Source: Sabethes cyaneus (Eukaryota > Arthropoda > Insecta > Diptera > Culicidae). Taken from it: DNA of 64,000 nucleotides. Shown here piece after piece: positions 33,731 to 46,489 of the stretch. Each line of letters starts with the position of its first letter. Position 1 is the stretch's first letter. A program made the position numbers and the translations under genes. The stretch spans positions 140,464,142 through 140,528,141 of the forward strand of contig NC_071354.1 in NCBI RefSeq assembly GCF_943734655.1, written 5' to 3'. The notes beneath the pieces were generated by a model, which saw only the letters and a program-made list of their open reading frames with translations, had not been told where the DNA came from and made no database searches.

Positions 33731-35031
33731 TAGGCTGACCAGACGTCCCGGATTGTGCGGGACTGTCCCGGATTTGGATGGCTTGTCCCGGATTACCAAG
33801 CGTCCCGGAAAATGTCCCGCATTGATTAATTTTTAAATCGTGCCAGTTGAATGCTGAAACGCTCAGAGGAACGCTACAGATGAGTTCTAAGAGGTTTTTA
33901 AGAAGTTCCCTATTTATGAATTATTGTTGAGACAAGTGCATTCAAGTGAAAAATTTGAGTTATTTTGTAATATTTGCCTCTAAATAACTTTGTTATACCG
34001 TGAACCGCCGTACATTTGAACGATTGCTCAGCAAACTAACGCGGTTTGTTTTTCATTTGATCAACTGGCGACCTTGCATATGCTGCACTTGTATGAATTG
34101 GCCGCCCTGCTATTTGTTATTATTTTGGCGTTTTGATTTACATAGTTGGCAATTATACCGGCGGCGAATATTTCGTTCTCCCAGCAAACTTTTATCAGAA
34201 TCGTCGAGAAAACAAATATGGAGGACGCTAGATCAGTACAAACAAAATTTTACTGGACACGTCGTGCAAATTAGCAGAGTTCAAATCAAAAGTGTTAAGA
34301 TTAAATACTGGCAAACGAACGGAGGTCCATGGTATACTATAGTAGAAGCAATTTAGCAAATAAGTCATTCAATATGTCCTGCCGTCGGTCGTCGTCGTCA
34401 GCATGATGTCGGGATGGTTCGTGCTGTTTTAAACAATCATCGCCATACAATTTGATCTTGAGCCTCTCGTCGTCAGCTTCCCAGGCGTCTTTCGACGTGG
34501 TCGAGCCATCTGGCACGTATGGTCCCCCTGTCACCCGGCACTCTTGGCTTTCACTTTGTACTCAACCAAATACGGTTCGCAGCACATGCCGCTCAGACAC
34601 GGCAAGGGTGCGTATGTCCACCGTGAGCAGCATCACAGATTCAACTCCATAAAGAACTACTGGTCTAATAAGAGTTTTGTACATTGTCAGTTTCGTACGG
34701 TGGTATAAGCTTCTTGATCGTAGCGTTTTGCAAAGAGCAACGTAAGCTTGCATTCCCGCGTGCATGCGGTGCTGGATTTTTTTTACTAGTGTTGTCCACG
34801 GCCACCAGTTATGTCAAATATGCGAACTCACTACCACTTCTAGTTCGACGCCGGCTTACCGGGTTACCGGCATACCGTCCGTGGGATTCGCGCACTTGCC
34901 AGTTTGAGCCTTTTCTTTTCATGTATTTGGGCTCCGTTGTATTTATTTTTAGCCTAAACTCCTCGCTTTCAGTCTGGAGTAGATTGCCTCCGCCGTCCCG
35001 CATTCGTCCAAAAAAAAATCTGGTCACTTTA
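33731..35031. mobile_element. hAT-type transposon, 1.3 kb, 8-bp duplication, carrying an RTE scrap
   Basis: The left end TAGGCTGACCAGACGTCCCG and the right end on the other strand TAAAGTGACCAGA share the GTGACCAGA/CTGACCAGA core. TCCCG(G/C) repeats lie near both ends. The octamer AGCTATGC flanks the element directly (33,723-33,730 and 35,032-35,039). TAGGGTGACCA-type ends are, from memory, typical of Buster/Ac-like hAT elements. No hAT transposase frame remains; a 118-codon frame at 34,000-34,356 is unrecognised. An RTE fragment (34,370-34,770) is nested inside. Confidence 0.9.
34370..34770 (-). pseudogene. RTE C-terminal fragment nested in the hAT element
   Basis: The minus strand reads VALCKTLRSRSLYHRTK then LTMYKTLIRPVVLYGVES, then a short gap, and a fragment with DGSTTSKDAWEADDERLK. 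This is the RTE C-terminal region that follows the reverse transcriptase thumb. It closely resembles the same part of the remnant at 47,790-49,520, so both may belong to one subfamily. Inactive. Confidence 0.75.
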
Positions 35032-35379
35032 AGCTATGCACAATCATATTTAATACAATAATCTGTGGGCTGGTCATTCATTACTATTTCAACCTTTATG
35101 ATGCCCACAAGTGGTTTTTAAAAGAAATCTCTATGTCTCAATGGTTGCAGGCGTTGTACTTATGAACTCCCGTCTACATTGCATTCAATGAAGAATTGAA
35201 TCTGAATATTTCGCTCTTCTCTTTTGAACATTCACTTAAATAATGGCACTTACCGATTCTTATAAACATACATATGCCAGGAATGCAGTTTACTCTAGTC
35301 TTTGATCTATTGATCTGATGTAGTCCTACGTCACCCTTTCGTACAACCCTTAGGGCTGTATACCTTGTAGTTTTTGTGC

Positions 35380-36070
35380 TGAAAATTAGACGATCGTAGA
35401 CAATGACTTCCAGAACTTCCTAGCAGGCGCACCTTCTCTAGCTTTTCCGGAACTCTGTCCTCGTTCTGACGATTTTTCCTCCTGAAAATCATTGGCAACA
35501 CATTTCGCGCTCGTCCATGATAAGCCAAATTCTCTCTCGAGATAATGCTTAGATAGTTTTTCAAAGCTCTTATTTCCTATCCATGGTTTGGTATTCACCA
35601 TCAAACCAATCATTTCGTGCACATGAGATTTCTTCCTCTAGTACTGCAGTCGCGCCCTTATTGACGGCCGAGCATATCCTGTTCCATCTGTCTTGTAGGG
35701 TCAAAGCACCTAGCTCTACAGAGGAAAGTAGAGCTTCATCCAGTACGCGCGTAGTACTCCGTAACTTGTGGGTTGCCTAATTGCCGAATGTTAAGTCGAG
35801 CAGGGTGACTTTGTCGCCGAGAATACACTGTCGATAGTTTTGAGCGCACATAGACTGGTGCTAGACAATGATTTGAGTTGAGTTTCGCACCCCGTAGGAA
35901 GCGTATGTTGGCGATCTTCGAGAAAAACCGGCCATAGATGAGAATATCCTGCTAATGCTTTCTTTGATATGAAATTTTTCGGGTTCAAATTTTTTCTATC
36001 AGATTTCCAAAACGTAGCCAAAGCCGTTTGCACTTCCCAAAGGTCATTCATAACAAAGTTTCGTTTCATG
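35380..36070 (-). pseudogene. Probable RTE linker fragment (between endonuclease and reverse transcriptase)
   Basis: On the minus strand, frames between 35,780 and 35,580 read RWNRICSAVNKG and NDWFDGEYQ, which corresponds to the RTE linker motif W..I..AI....... WFD.EC seen again near 47,800. The preceding 92-codon frame at 35,791-36,069 is probably upstream linker or endonuclease remnant but lacks a diagnostic motif. Broken by frameshifts. Confidence 0.5.
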
Positions 36071-38559
36071 TTTTAGCCTTATATTCCAATTTTTTTTGCG
36101 GTAAAGGGAGTCAAGATCCACAGATAGTCTGAATCCGACTTACTTCATTTTTTCAAATAGTGCAATCCGCAGCAAGAACTAGTTCGTTGAAAATGTTTGT
36201 GAAGCGCAACAATGAATCAAAATGATTGTACGCAAGAGCTAAATCTGATTCGTCCTAGACCAACAAGTTATGGTTTATTTTCCTTAATTTCATTTCTGTG
36301 TGGAAAGTAAGTGATCACGATAAACGGATGAGAGATTAAATATTATTATTTGGTATTAAAAAATTTAAAGCGAGAGATGGTATGGGGTAAATCCCACCTT
36401 ACCAGTGCACTGGCATAAAACTAACACTTACATTGTTCTGTTGTGTTCAAAGTGTCATAATAATAAAAAAATATCATTCTGTACATTCCAGTTGAAGAGT
36501 ATTCAAACAACAACAAAAACAAAAAATGGTTTAGGTTCAATAAATAAAAAGGCGGCAGTTTATTCTACCATTTCGGAAAATCGTAAAAATGAACTTATCT
36601 AAATAAAGAAAAAGTACGTAAAATGACATTCAACTGATATTAGCACACCCAGTTACATACCCATTTTGACATTTTGCCCTGCATGCCTCACTTTATCCAA
36701 TTCATTCATTGACACTATCAAAACTGCAAAGAAACGATAACGCATTCAAGGCGCCGGAAAATACTAATAGCGATAATTAAACAAACTATTCAAATTAGTA
36801 CCCGCCGCAGCAATTTCAGGTGAATGTGTAAATTGGTCGTGTCTGTCTCCCAGTTAATCCAATTAGCTGTTCGAACTATTTGTATATGCGTTTAAAAGCA
36901 AACCCCGTCAATAGATTACAGACTCAAGTGTCTTTTGACACTTGCTTCCAGAGAACTCAACATTACACCTCCGAATATATAGAAGAAAAAAGTTTGTCCG
37001 AAATGTGTGAATTGGAAAGAGGCGGATATGGATGTAATGTGAAAAAAACGATCAATCGAAGCTGGAAAGTGTTAAACCACGACCGTTTCGTGAGATTTGA
37101 TTTACCAGGACTTACAAATTGTTTACGTTTGTCGCCGTTTGGGATGGTGGTAGCACGAGAACAGTGCGACAACACAGTTGAAAGTTTCTGTTAAATATAG
37201 TCAGTGATTAATTCTTCGTGACATGTCGCTCTATGCGACTGTTTCCGTCACTAATTAGTTAGAGGTAAGCGGCAGTGGTATTACTAAGTGTCATGTGAAT
37301 ATAGTCATAAGTTTCATATTAGATACATTATGATTAATCAGTGATATAGATTGAAATTTGCGACGTTCAGCGCATGCAATTTAAAAATGACAATGCAAGA
37401 CCAAAAGTATTCACTCTTATCGCATTTCAGGCACAGAATATTTTTTTAAGCACCCATACTAAAATTGTTTGAAAATTGCACTCCGAAAGAGTAAGCCACA
37501 TACAAAATGATAAAGCTTGTCTCGCTCTTACTAAATCAATATCTAAACAAACAGAAAAATCGAAAAACGCAACTGGACAATGCTCTTAACTACTAGAGCA
37601 TAATTCATCTATGCAAAGAACTTCGTCGCTAGCCTTTGAGTGTAGCGTGCTCCACTCTGAAAATTTCTGCAGCACGTCAAATGCTCAAATATTTTGTCTA
37701 CCACGTTTTCATATAATAGTTCAGTTTCTGATAAACTCTTAAATTTAATCGATATAATCAATTAAAGGGAAGGGATGCGTGAGCTCTTTTCTTTATCGGT
37801 ATACTTTCAGGACATCAAATTCGTATAGGTTCAATGTTGAAATGATAAAATAGTTTAAAAGAGGATTAGTTTTTCACTTTTACAAATTAATGCACTTTCA
37901 AGACATCAACTTGGTCACGGTTTTATTGAAATAAATAATTCCTAACCAGATGGGATGGGACGTTTGCTTTTTTCTAGAATTGAAATAATCGAAATTGCAG
38001 GTGAATAAGATTGTATGTTGTACCGGGCCTTGGAGGCAAAAGCTTGCTTACATGTGATTGGCTGAATTGTTCATTTTTGACAGCGCCGGATATTTGGTGT
38101 CATTTTAATAGTGACTCGATAACATTTTAATATATTTTCTATATCAAATAATGCATAGAAAAATTTCTGATCGATTGGTGCAAATATTTTAAAATCCATT
38201 GAAAAAATGCTTAGTTATAAACGTGCAAAAGGTAGCTTTTCGTTACATGTTCGTTTTTCGTACTTCTAAAGTGCACCCAAAACAAAAATGTAGTTTCAAG
38301 TCGAAAAACACTACTTACGGTTTAATGAAACTCCAACGTGATTAGTTCATTTAAATCACCACGATAAATTGCAACTTACCTGTAATGAGAAGGAAGATAA
38401 ATAATTTTAAAATGTTATTCATGGTATAATAAAATTTCAAAAAGTAAAATAAACTATACAAAAAAGCAACGAACTTATTTTGTCAGGGAATTAATTTGTT
38501 CACAAATACATTAGTGAAACGTTGATTTTTGGCAACATTTTAATTATGAATAAGTAATA
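36071..38559. other. No supported gene
   Basis: AT-rich. A plus-strand 104-codon frame at 36,880-37,194 is open, and its antisense is open too, but I recognise no domain or splice context. No terminal repeats were seen. Confidence 0.35.
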
Positions 38560-39540
38560 TTACACGCGCGGGTATCCTGGCAAGAGAGCTGCAGAAGATA
38601 AAGGTCGAGGTAGCAGCCATCCAGGAAGTACGGTGGCCGAAGACGGAAGAACGTGAATTCCGCGCAGTAGATCCTATTGCGGGCACGACATTCAAGTATC
38701 ACATCTACTACATTGGCGGGGATAAAGCAGAGCATGGAGTCGGATTCATCCGGGGACCAAACGTTGACACGGACCACTATCTCGTAGCAAGCAAGATCCG
38801 CGCCCGGTTGTCCAACGTATTCAAATCGAAGCCTACGAGGAAGATACGACTGAACATTCGGCGGTTAACAGCGGAGGGAGTTGCTGCAGAGTACGGAAGA
38901 CTGATGAGCGGATCGGTGAACATCTCGGAGAGAACCTGAACGAACAGTGGAGACACATCCACGACGCGATCAGTACTACAGCGCGGTAAGTGTTGGGTAC
39001 TACTGCTGCAGCCACTTCCAGTGAGTAGTTTGACGCAGAGTGCCAGCGAGTGACTGATGAGAAGAATCGAGCCAGAAGTCACATTTTGGCTGCAACTGTG
39101 ACACGCCAAAGCAAAGAGAGATACCGAGATGTTAGGGCTGCCGAAAAGAACTGATTAGGCTGATACGTGCTACCCTTGATGGTTAAAAATCAAGCGTCAG
39201 AATAGCGGGTGAGACATCGGACTCGTTTGTGACGTTAGATGGTTTGAAGCAAGGTGATGGACTATCGAATTGCTGTTCAACATTGCGTTGGAAGGTGCTA
39301 TTCGAAGGGCAGAGAAGCGGTGCCATCATCACGAAATCTCATATGCTCCTAGGGTTCGCGGAAGGACATCGATATCATCGATCGTGTTAACCGTAGAGCT
39401 GTGGAAGAAGCGTACACGCATCTTAGGGAGGAAGCTGCGAGGATAGGGCTTATCATAAATTCTACCAAAAAGTATATGGTGGCTGGTAGAGAGCGTGGTA
39501 GCCCTTCGGGTGTTGAAACTGCGGTGGTGATAGATGGAGA

Positions 39541-39919
39541 CCCAGCTAGCACCAACTCGTATATCAATGTACGAAAACTATCGTAAATATCTTCTAACAA
39601 ACTCGAAATCGTAACTAAAGCTGGATAAAGTGGGATCAAGTTGATTTTCTATCGTATGTGATGATAATAACTGACATACATACGATTTTTAGCACAAAAT
39701 CGTAGTACGGAGCGACTCGCGCTTAATCGGGTATTATCGTATATAAATACGTATATATAAACGCTCTAAATTATTCGTAATCACGTCTATCGCCTCCAAA
39801 ATAGTACGAATATGCCAATTTTGTGCATGAAATACGATTTATTTAGCATGTATATCTGTACGTAATGCTACCTTTTTTACCTTTTTACCTTTTTTATACA
39901 TATGATAATGCTAGCTGGG
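39541..39919. mobile_element. Inverted-repeat element (CCCAGCTAGCA ends) inside RTE
   Basis: The element starts CCCAGCTAGCA and ends TGCTAGCTGGG, an 11-bp perfect inverted repeat followed by weaker matches rich in ATATG. The body is full of ATACGATTT/CGTA words. It is non-coding, 379 bp, and interrupts the RTE frame after VVIDGD. It stops 7 bp before the next MITE. Confidence 0.8.
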
Positions 39920-39926
39920 GATACTT

Positions 39927-40034
39927 CCCAAGTAACAATTTGGGTTTTATTACACTCTTATGATGGCATTTAAGACCAAAATTGGTCATGAAAACCGTCA
40001 TAAAACTACAATAAAACTCACATTGTTGCTTGGG
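39927..40034. mobile_element. MITE with CCCAAGTAACAAT ends
   Basis: Left CCCAAGTAACAATTTGGGTT continues TTATTACACTCTTATGA; right end on the other strand is CCCAAGCAACAATGTGAGTT, continuing TTATTGTAGTTTTATGA. So 37-bp arms with 7 mismatches enclose a short centre in a 108-bp element. The same end occurs alone at 33,082. The RTE frame resumes immediately after. Confidence 0.92.
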
Positions 40035-40673
40035 TTTTGAAGTGGTCGACGAATTTGTTTACCTTGGTACGTTAGTGACATGTGACAACGATGTGAGCCG
40101 TGAAGTAAAAAGGCGGATAGCGGCTGCCAACAGGGCCTTCTACGGATTACGTAGCAAGCTGAGGTCCCGTAGCCTACAACTCCGTACAAAACTCGCGCTC
40201 TATAAGACGCTAATTCTCCCGGTGGTACTCTACGGCCACGAAGCGTGGCGCATGAATCATGAAATATACCAAGTGCACAAAGATGCGGATATTGTGAAGC
40301 GACTAAAATACGGCAGGCTACAGTGGGCTGGCCACGTAGCAAGGATGCCGGATGAGAGACCAGCGAGTACAATATTTAGCAGAGAACCCGACAGAGGCCG
40401 ACGACTTCGAGGCAGACCCCGTACCCGTTGGATGAGCGCTGCTGATGAGGATGCTAGAACAGCGAGTGTTAGGGGCGACTGGAGAGTGGCAGCCCAAGAC
40501 CGAGTAATGTGGAGACAGCTACTGAATTCGGCATGGATTCGATAAGCGAATTGTCGCCGAAAAAGTAAAGTAAGTAATATTACTTGGACCATATTAACGA
40601 GAACGCTTTAAGGCGAAACCGAAAACGGCTCAAAGATGGTTGGATAAATGGCTCCAGTGCTGTTATACATTTC

Positions 40674-40801
40674 TATTCTACATACCGATCGGAGCCGGAT
40701 CCGATCAGAAATTGATCGCTTCGATCGGAATACATCGTATGCTGTAACACACGTCGATCGGGACTTTTTTGATCGGAACGAGCCCGATCGGAATGCAGAA
40801 T
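40674..40801. mobile_element. MITE rich in GATCGG, about 45-bp inverted arms
   Basis: Left ATTCTACATACCGATCGGAG and right (other strand) ATTCTGCATTCCGATCGGGC pair, and the arms continue with TCCGATCA. GATCGG or its inverse occurs eight or more times in 128 bp. Non-coding. Confidence 0.85.
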
Positions 40802-42764
40802 CGAGGCGATAATTCTCTAAAACTTGACATTCCATTTATCGACCCGCTATATATCAACAAACGCTCAGCAAAACATAATTGCCAATGGAAAAGAAATTCA
40901 ACGGATCATATAGATCATTACGTAGTCATAAAACGTATAATCTGGAATTAGTTAATAGATATTTGGTTGCGCACATATTTCGTTGCACTAGCACTTTCCA
41001 AAAAAAAACAGCACCACGGTCTCAAAGTTTCGCCACCTCAATGTGCTGTTAAAGCGCTTTCTGCTTTTACCGCATCGATAAGTTTAGAGAATGTAAACAA
41101 ACTAACAGGTGACCAGCAATCAAAAACTCGCCTTCAATGCAAACGGATTAATTAGCCATTCTATTGATCCTATGCATTTTTCAGTTGCTGCTGCAAATCT
41201 TAGATGAATCGGAATGTCTTGACAAAGAAAATAAACCATATTTCAGGATGTTCGTAATCGGTGCGGTTGGCTGCGGATCAGTTGTGTTTATGTTTGCAAG
41301 CTCTACCATTTGACATATATTACCAATACAAATAAACGTTTAGGTTTTTTTAACGAACACATGAGATGTACAGTACAGTGTTTGTCGCTCTAACACAATA
41401 ACGTTAGCCACTTTTGGTGTCGCCTTAAAAAAGCTAGCAGAAAAAAGTGCTAACAGTTCTTTGTTTCTTTTCAATGGGATTTCGCTTTCAACAGGATGGC
41501 GCAACATGCCATACAGCTCGTAATATAGTTGATTATTTGCCATTAAGTTTGGTTAAAGTATATATAATGTTAGTCTTCAATTCGATAGTTCGTTATAAGT
41601 GAAAACAAACCGTCAGACAGTGCCAATACAACAACAAAATTAGTTGCAATGAAGAATGATGCAATTTCACTTTATTAAAGGTATGACGTCTCCTATAAAC
41701 AACCCTTAGAAAAATTAATAATTTTTCTATTTATACCATGACACTTGACTTGCGTTTTATAGACAATAATGTTAAAGTGGCCCGAAATTCATACGGTAAC
41801 CGAAACCGTCTGTCAAAGACGAAACCAATGCTGAGACAAGCGATATATGCATGGCAGAGAATAAAACAGACCGGCCGCATGGTAACACAGTAACCGGATT
41901 ATACTTATCCGGCACACCATTATTGTCATTCGATAGGTGTCCAGGTCCACTGTAGCAGCAGGGTGTAAAAGCTCGCCGTACCGAGCGTACGAAACATGAT
42001 CTGTCGTCTTCTTTATGTTCTGGGCAAATCGGGCACTTTTGGATCATGCAATTTGTTAAAATGCCAGCCAGCGATCAATCCCTTAAGTGCTCATCACACA
42101 GATCGTCTATGCATGTGACGGACGGCTGGACGAGACAACAAAAAATGCACTTATGAGCTCACCGAGAAAATCCGCGCTATTCAAAACTTTAGACGATACC
42201 CGGACGAAGCGATAAACACTGGAATGCGTCTAAGCCGATTTGAATGAGCCACAATTTTGCCGAACGTAAAGTTTTTATTTCTTGTCTGTTTCTGTCCTAT
42301 TCCTACGTCAGTAATCACCGCCAAGCGGATTAAAATGTTAGATAAACATTTTATTTGTCCCAGCTGGCTACTGTTTGAGTTGCTTTCGGAATTAAGAGCA
42401 TACACAATGCATACAATTTGCAGCCAGGGGGTTTAAAAAATATCTACATTACACTCCACCTGCTTTGAGAAGAATAATGCGATACGGTAATATAAACGGA
42501 CATTCACACCAGCTTTGTTGAGAGACCAAAAAATAACCGTCGGCAATTTAGGATATCTTCAGGGTAATTATTATCAGTAAGATTTGATTCTTTTTCAACA
42601 TTATTTCCTTTTGATATAATATGTGTCTTCATATTAACTATACTATACGACCTACTTCCTTCAAAATGCGACAAAGAATGTTCAGATCGCCAGAACTATT
42701 TCTAGCTACTTTTTGTGTAAAGTTCGGAAATGGAATTCTGCTTTTATTCGATCGATTTCGCATC
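40802..42764. other. No host gene seen; contains a Tc1/mariner scrap
   Basis: Except for the short transposase remnant at 41,487-41,545 the region is AT-rich, with only short frames. Nothing else is recognisable. Confidence 0.35.
41487..41545 (+). pseudogene. Short Tc1/mariner transposase remnant
   Basis: The plus strand reads FQQDGATCHTARNIVDYLP. The phrase QQDGA.CHTA is the motif around the second catalytic Asp of Tc1/mariner transposases. No other motif of the family is readable nearby, so this is a fragment of a decayed copy. Confidence 0.55.
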
Positions 42765-42870
42765 GCAACCAACTATTAGTGTACAGGACAAGGCTAGTGC
42801 TACACTTTGATCCTATCAATACCAACAATCTCTTCCAGTTGAGATTCAAACATAAAACGACTGACGAATT
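42765..42870 (-). repeat. Partial tRNA-derived SINE
   Basis: On the minus strand it carries TATGTTTGAATCTCAACTGG (B-box region, diverged by transition), then GATAGGATCAAAGTG and CCTGTACACTAA, the same order as the SINE bodies at 4738 and 9416. The A-box end is missing. Confidence 0.6.
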
Positions 42871-43189
42871 TCATACTTCGAGGCCAACTGGCATGTTCAA
42901 AACGCAAAACAGTGTTTGAAAATTTGGACGAAAAAAACATTTTTTTTTCGAGTTTATGCATGATGATTTTTTGTGTCGGTTTGTTACACAATTATGGATG
43001 AAACATGGATTCATCACGCCGAAATGAAAAAGAGGGTCAGCATAGTCAAGAAAAGAGTGTGAAAACGTTCGAAAACACAACAGTCTACTTGCAAAACCAC
43101 TGCTTTTATAATTTAAGACACGCATGATTGTTATTAAATGAAAAAAGTGAGAGGAAATTTAGAGCTGACGCCATTGTGATGGAGGAGAA

Positions 43190-43355
43190 CATTCAGGAGT
43201 AACTTCTATAAACAGTTGAAAGGAGCACTAATGGGCAATCCGCTATCACCGTTCGTGTGCAAACTGCTTATGGGTTTTAAGAGAGAAAAATAAGATAAAC
43301 TTCCTTTCTTGAACATAATGGTAATCAGGCAATCTAAACGCGTAGAAATTTTGGA
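43190..43355 (+). pseudogene. Penelope-like element reverse transcriptase fragment
   Basis: A 33-codon stretch ending at 43,291 reads FYKQLKGALMGNPLSPFV, and after a stop a neighbouring frame reads LPFLNIMVIRQ. The pairing Y.Q..G..MG.PLSP then LPFLD is specific to Penelope-like reverse transcriptases. The YADD region between is deleted. Surrounding frames are not readable. It lies just upstream of a CR1 remnant. Confidence 0.65.
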
Positions 43356-43599
43356 ATGATGACGAAACGCTTTTGTACAATAATTGGTTCATGGCTTAAT
43401 GAAAATGTGCCTATGGTTAGACAGACATTCTTCCCTGCGTGGAGTAACCGTCGTTTGAAGAAATCGAAACGCATGTCTGCGCAAGGTTCGCAATTGCGCA
43501 TGTTTGCGCAAGGTTATAGGTCAACCAAAACACAGTATAATTTCTAGCGTTCTAGCGACGAATACCACAGGTTAAACGCCAGACTTTACAAAACATATG

Positions 43600-45210
43600 T
43601 ACTATGAGTTCAAACTGATTTGCGCAGAAATCCGACAAAGTTATGGAGTTTCGTAAACTCCAAACGTAAATGTCGCTCGACTATTACAGACGTTTACTTC
43701 GATGAAGTGGAATCTTGCTCGGCGTCTGATTCATGCGAGCTATTTGCTAAATTTTTCTTCACAGTATTTCCCTCCGAACTTTCTGTTGGTCCGGACGGAA
43801 TTCCAGCTGCTCTCTTGTGCCGATGCATGGAAATTCCGACTGCGCCACTATGCTCCATTTTCAACACAACGTTGTCTCAAGAAAAATTCCCTGAAGTCTG
43901 GAAATATTCGTATATATTCCCGGTCTTTAAGAGTAGTGATCGCTGAAATGTACGAAGCTACCGTGGGATAACTAGTGTATGAGCTGTATCCAAATTGTTT
44001 GAATTAATTGTAAGCACTGTTATGTTGAGTAACACGAGGAACTACATATCTTCCGATCAGCACGGGTTTGTATCTGGTCGTTCCGTGACAACGAATCATC
44101 TGAATTTTACGACAAACTGTATTCGAGATATTGAACGTAAAGCGCAAGTTGATGTAATCTATACAGACCTGAAAGCTGTATTCGACCGAATTGATCATCA
44201 CATCCTGCCTAAGAAAATTTTACGTTTGAGAGCTTCACAGCGGTTTGTCACGTAACTCTTGTGTGATAGAGTTTTGCAAATTAAGGTTGGATCCGATTTA
44301 CCACCTGCATTTACAAACAAATCAGGTGTACCACAGGGCAGCACGCTTGGCCCTCTCCTTTTCATTATATTTTTCAATGACGCAGCATGTGCCTTAGAAA
44401 ATGGTTGCAGACTAGTTTACGCCGATGAATTAAAGATCTGTCTGACGATTCGTTGCATCGAGAGTGGTTATCCAGATTTTATTAGATAAATTCGTGACGT
44501 GGTGTAAACTAAAATCTCTAATAATAAGCACTGCTAAATGCGCTTCATCGAATTCAATCTCCCATTATTTTTAAGTATAGTATTGATGGGCAAGCGTTAA
44601 ACAGAGTCGACTATGTTAACGATCTTGGTGTTATTTCGGACTTTAAGCTGACATTTGATAGGCACCGCACGGAAATTGTTTCTAAAGCAAGCAAGCAACT
44701 TGGGTTCATCGCAAAAGTAGGATAGAACTTCAAACATCCTCATTTTTTGAAGGTTTTGTACTGCTCCCTTGTACGCCTGCTACTCGAAAATGCATTAAAG
44801 GACTGACATTAAACGACTTACCCCGGCGAGATCCCAACAACCTCCCGTCTTATCCTGATCGCTTGACACGCTTGAACGACATCGCAAACTACAACAGGTA
44901 TTACTTGTGGCCAAAGTGCCGAAGGGTCACATTGACTCGCCGAAGTTCCTGTCGATGATGAACCTGCGTGCATCGCAACGTGCACTAAGACCGTCTTCCC
45001 TGCTAGTAAACGAATTTCACCGTACAATCTTCGGTTATTTCGAAACCATAGAGTTCAGTGTGAGGTTATTCTCTAGTATTGAGCATCTTTTTGAATTTGG
45101 CGAACCGTTGCACTTGTTTAAAAGTTAAATTACTAGATCCTATTTATTTTGATTGTTATGTTAGTTCATTAAGACAAATTTTGTCAGATGATGTAAATAA
45201 AGAATAAAGA
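43600..45210 (+). pseudogene. 5'-truncated decayed CR1 retrotransposon
   Basis: Fragments follow the intact CR1 ORF2: NPTKLWSFVNSKRK, SVGPDGIPAALL, FPVFKSSD, DQHGFVSGRSVTTN, VIYTDLKAVFDRIDHHIL, NKSGVPQGSTLGPLLF and YADELKI, then MNLRASQRALRPSSLL near the C terminus. The catalytic box is changed from ADD to ADE. Several frameshifts and stops occur. The end carries AAATAAAGAATAAAGAA, a short tandem tail comparable to the intact element. Confidence 0.9.
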
Positions 45211-45598
45211 ATTTGACTGTATACCTCAAAAACTACCAATACAAAACGAATTATACCTAGCTCATCACATCACTCGTAACAGCATAAAATGGCGGTTTAT
45301 CGTCATATGATACATAGAATGGAAACATTACCTTTAAATGAGCGAGGGAGACAAAAAGAAATTTAATTTTTAATTTAATTTGTTTCGTTTTCATTTAACC
45401 TGAAGTTTGACGCGGATGGGGAAAGGCTCACTTTGAGATCACAACGAGACCTTCCACCCGCTATCTTTTGATAACATTACATTACATTGTTACAATATTG
45501 CATTGTCATTACTTAAAATTCACATAAAAATATTACAAGTTCTATTAATTTTCGCCAGTAAATCAATATAACGATTGAACTGACACGCCCTTGACGAC

Positions 45599-46080
45599 CT
45601 ATTGGTGAGAAGGCTGCATACTGGGTTGACTGGAATTCCGCATTAAGCATAAACCTTGGTTGCAAAACTCTAGTAGATGCCGAGAATCCGATTTGTGATA
45701 GCAGATCTGTGCAATTATGAGGATCGTTGCATGGGAGATTTCACAGGGCATAAAGAACGAATTTATGCTGAATGATAGAATTTCCAGTGTTGTCGGTCCA
45801 AGCGGTAAGTAATGACGCAGCATTTTTCCAATAGCAATTGTTTTCTCACACCAATCGATTAATAGATTGAACAGATTTTGGAGTTTCATACAATCTCCAA
45901 TAGGACACCGCCGCTAGCTTCTGATAGTAAATAACAGAAGTTGACGCTAGTGTTTCATCATGCGCCATGCGTGAGAGTATGCTTGAAACTATCAATGTTT
46001 CCCTGTTGAATATAACAGATGTCGTTACTTTGTAACGCATATTGCACATTTCGGAAACAGCTAAATTTTGCACGGCAATA
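45599..46080 (-). pseudogene. Decayed CR1 fragment, copy A
   Basis: The minus strand reads KLQNLFNLLIDWCEKTIAI then a frame with PTTLEILSFSINSFF. It matches the region just after the FADD box of CR1 ORF2. The same DNA segment (TTTTCTCACACCAATCG...) recurs at 46,690 in copy B, so two copies or a local duplication lie head to tail. Confidence 0.7.
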
Positions 46081-46489
46081 AATTTAACAGCGTAGTAATA
46101 TTACTCTTTCATGCATCTCCGTTTCTTTTGTGTTTATCGCTAATCGCAATATAACGTTTGACACCTGAACCAATAAATAGTTGGTAAACATTGTTTTTAT
46201 TTATTGCGTTCATGTTGCGGAATTTAATTTTTTCGAATTGAAATGTCGGAAACGTATTCAGCTCCTGGCTGTCGTACGGTATCAAATCACTTTTCCGGAC
46301 TCTCGGATGAATGGTAGTAAGTTGCTATGGAGAGGCATAGGAAAAGTTTGTTTTTTATCAAAATTAGGCAGAAGTCAAGAAAATTAAGTATTACAGAGTA
46401 ACTGTACCACAAATAAAATATGTGTTGCGGCACAAAGCCGCAATATGACCGCGTTCCCTTACGACGATCACGGAACAATATGATTGTTG

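Larger units (their letters stand above)
38560..40560 (+). pseudogene. Decayed RTE-clade retrotransposon split by two MITEs
   Basis: Starting near 38,577 the plus strand reads VAAIQEVRWP (endonuclease start) then AEHGVGFI; the mid reverse transcriptase appears as HLREEAARIGLIINSTKK; after the two nested MITEs the frame resumes with FVYLGTLVTCDNDVSREVK, KTLILPVVLYGHEAW, GRLQWAGHVARMPDERPAS and a stop at 40,545. The tail is AAAGTAAAGTAAGTAA. A large internal deletion removed the catalytic region. The C-terminal 171 codons are open, so this copy is younger than the other RTE remnants. Confidence 0.87.

Noticed and set aside
36880..37194. 104-codon plus-strand frame
   Set aside because: Isolated, antisense also open, no motif; not supported as a gene.
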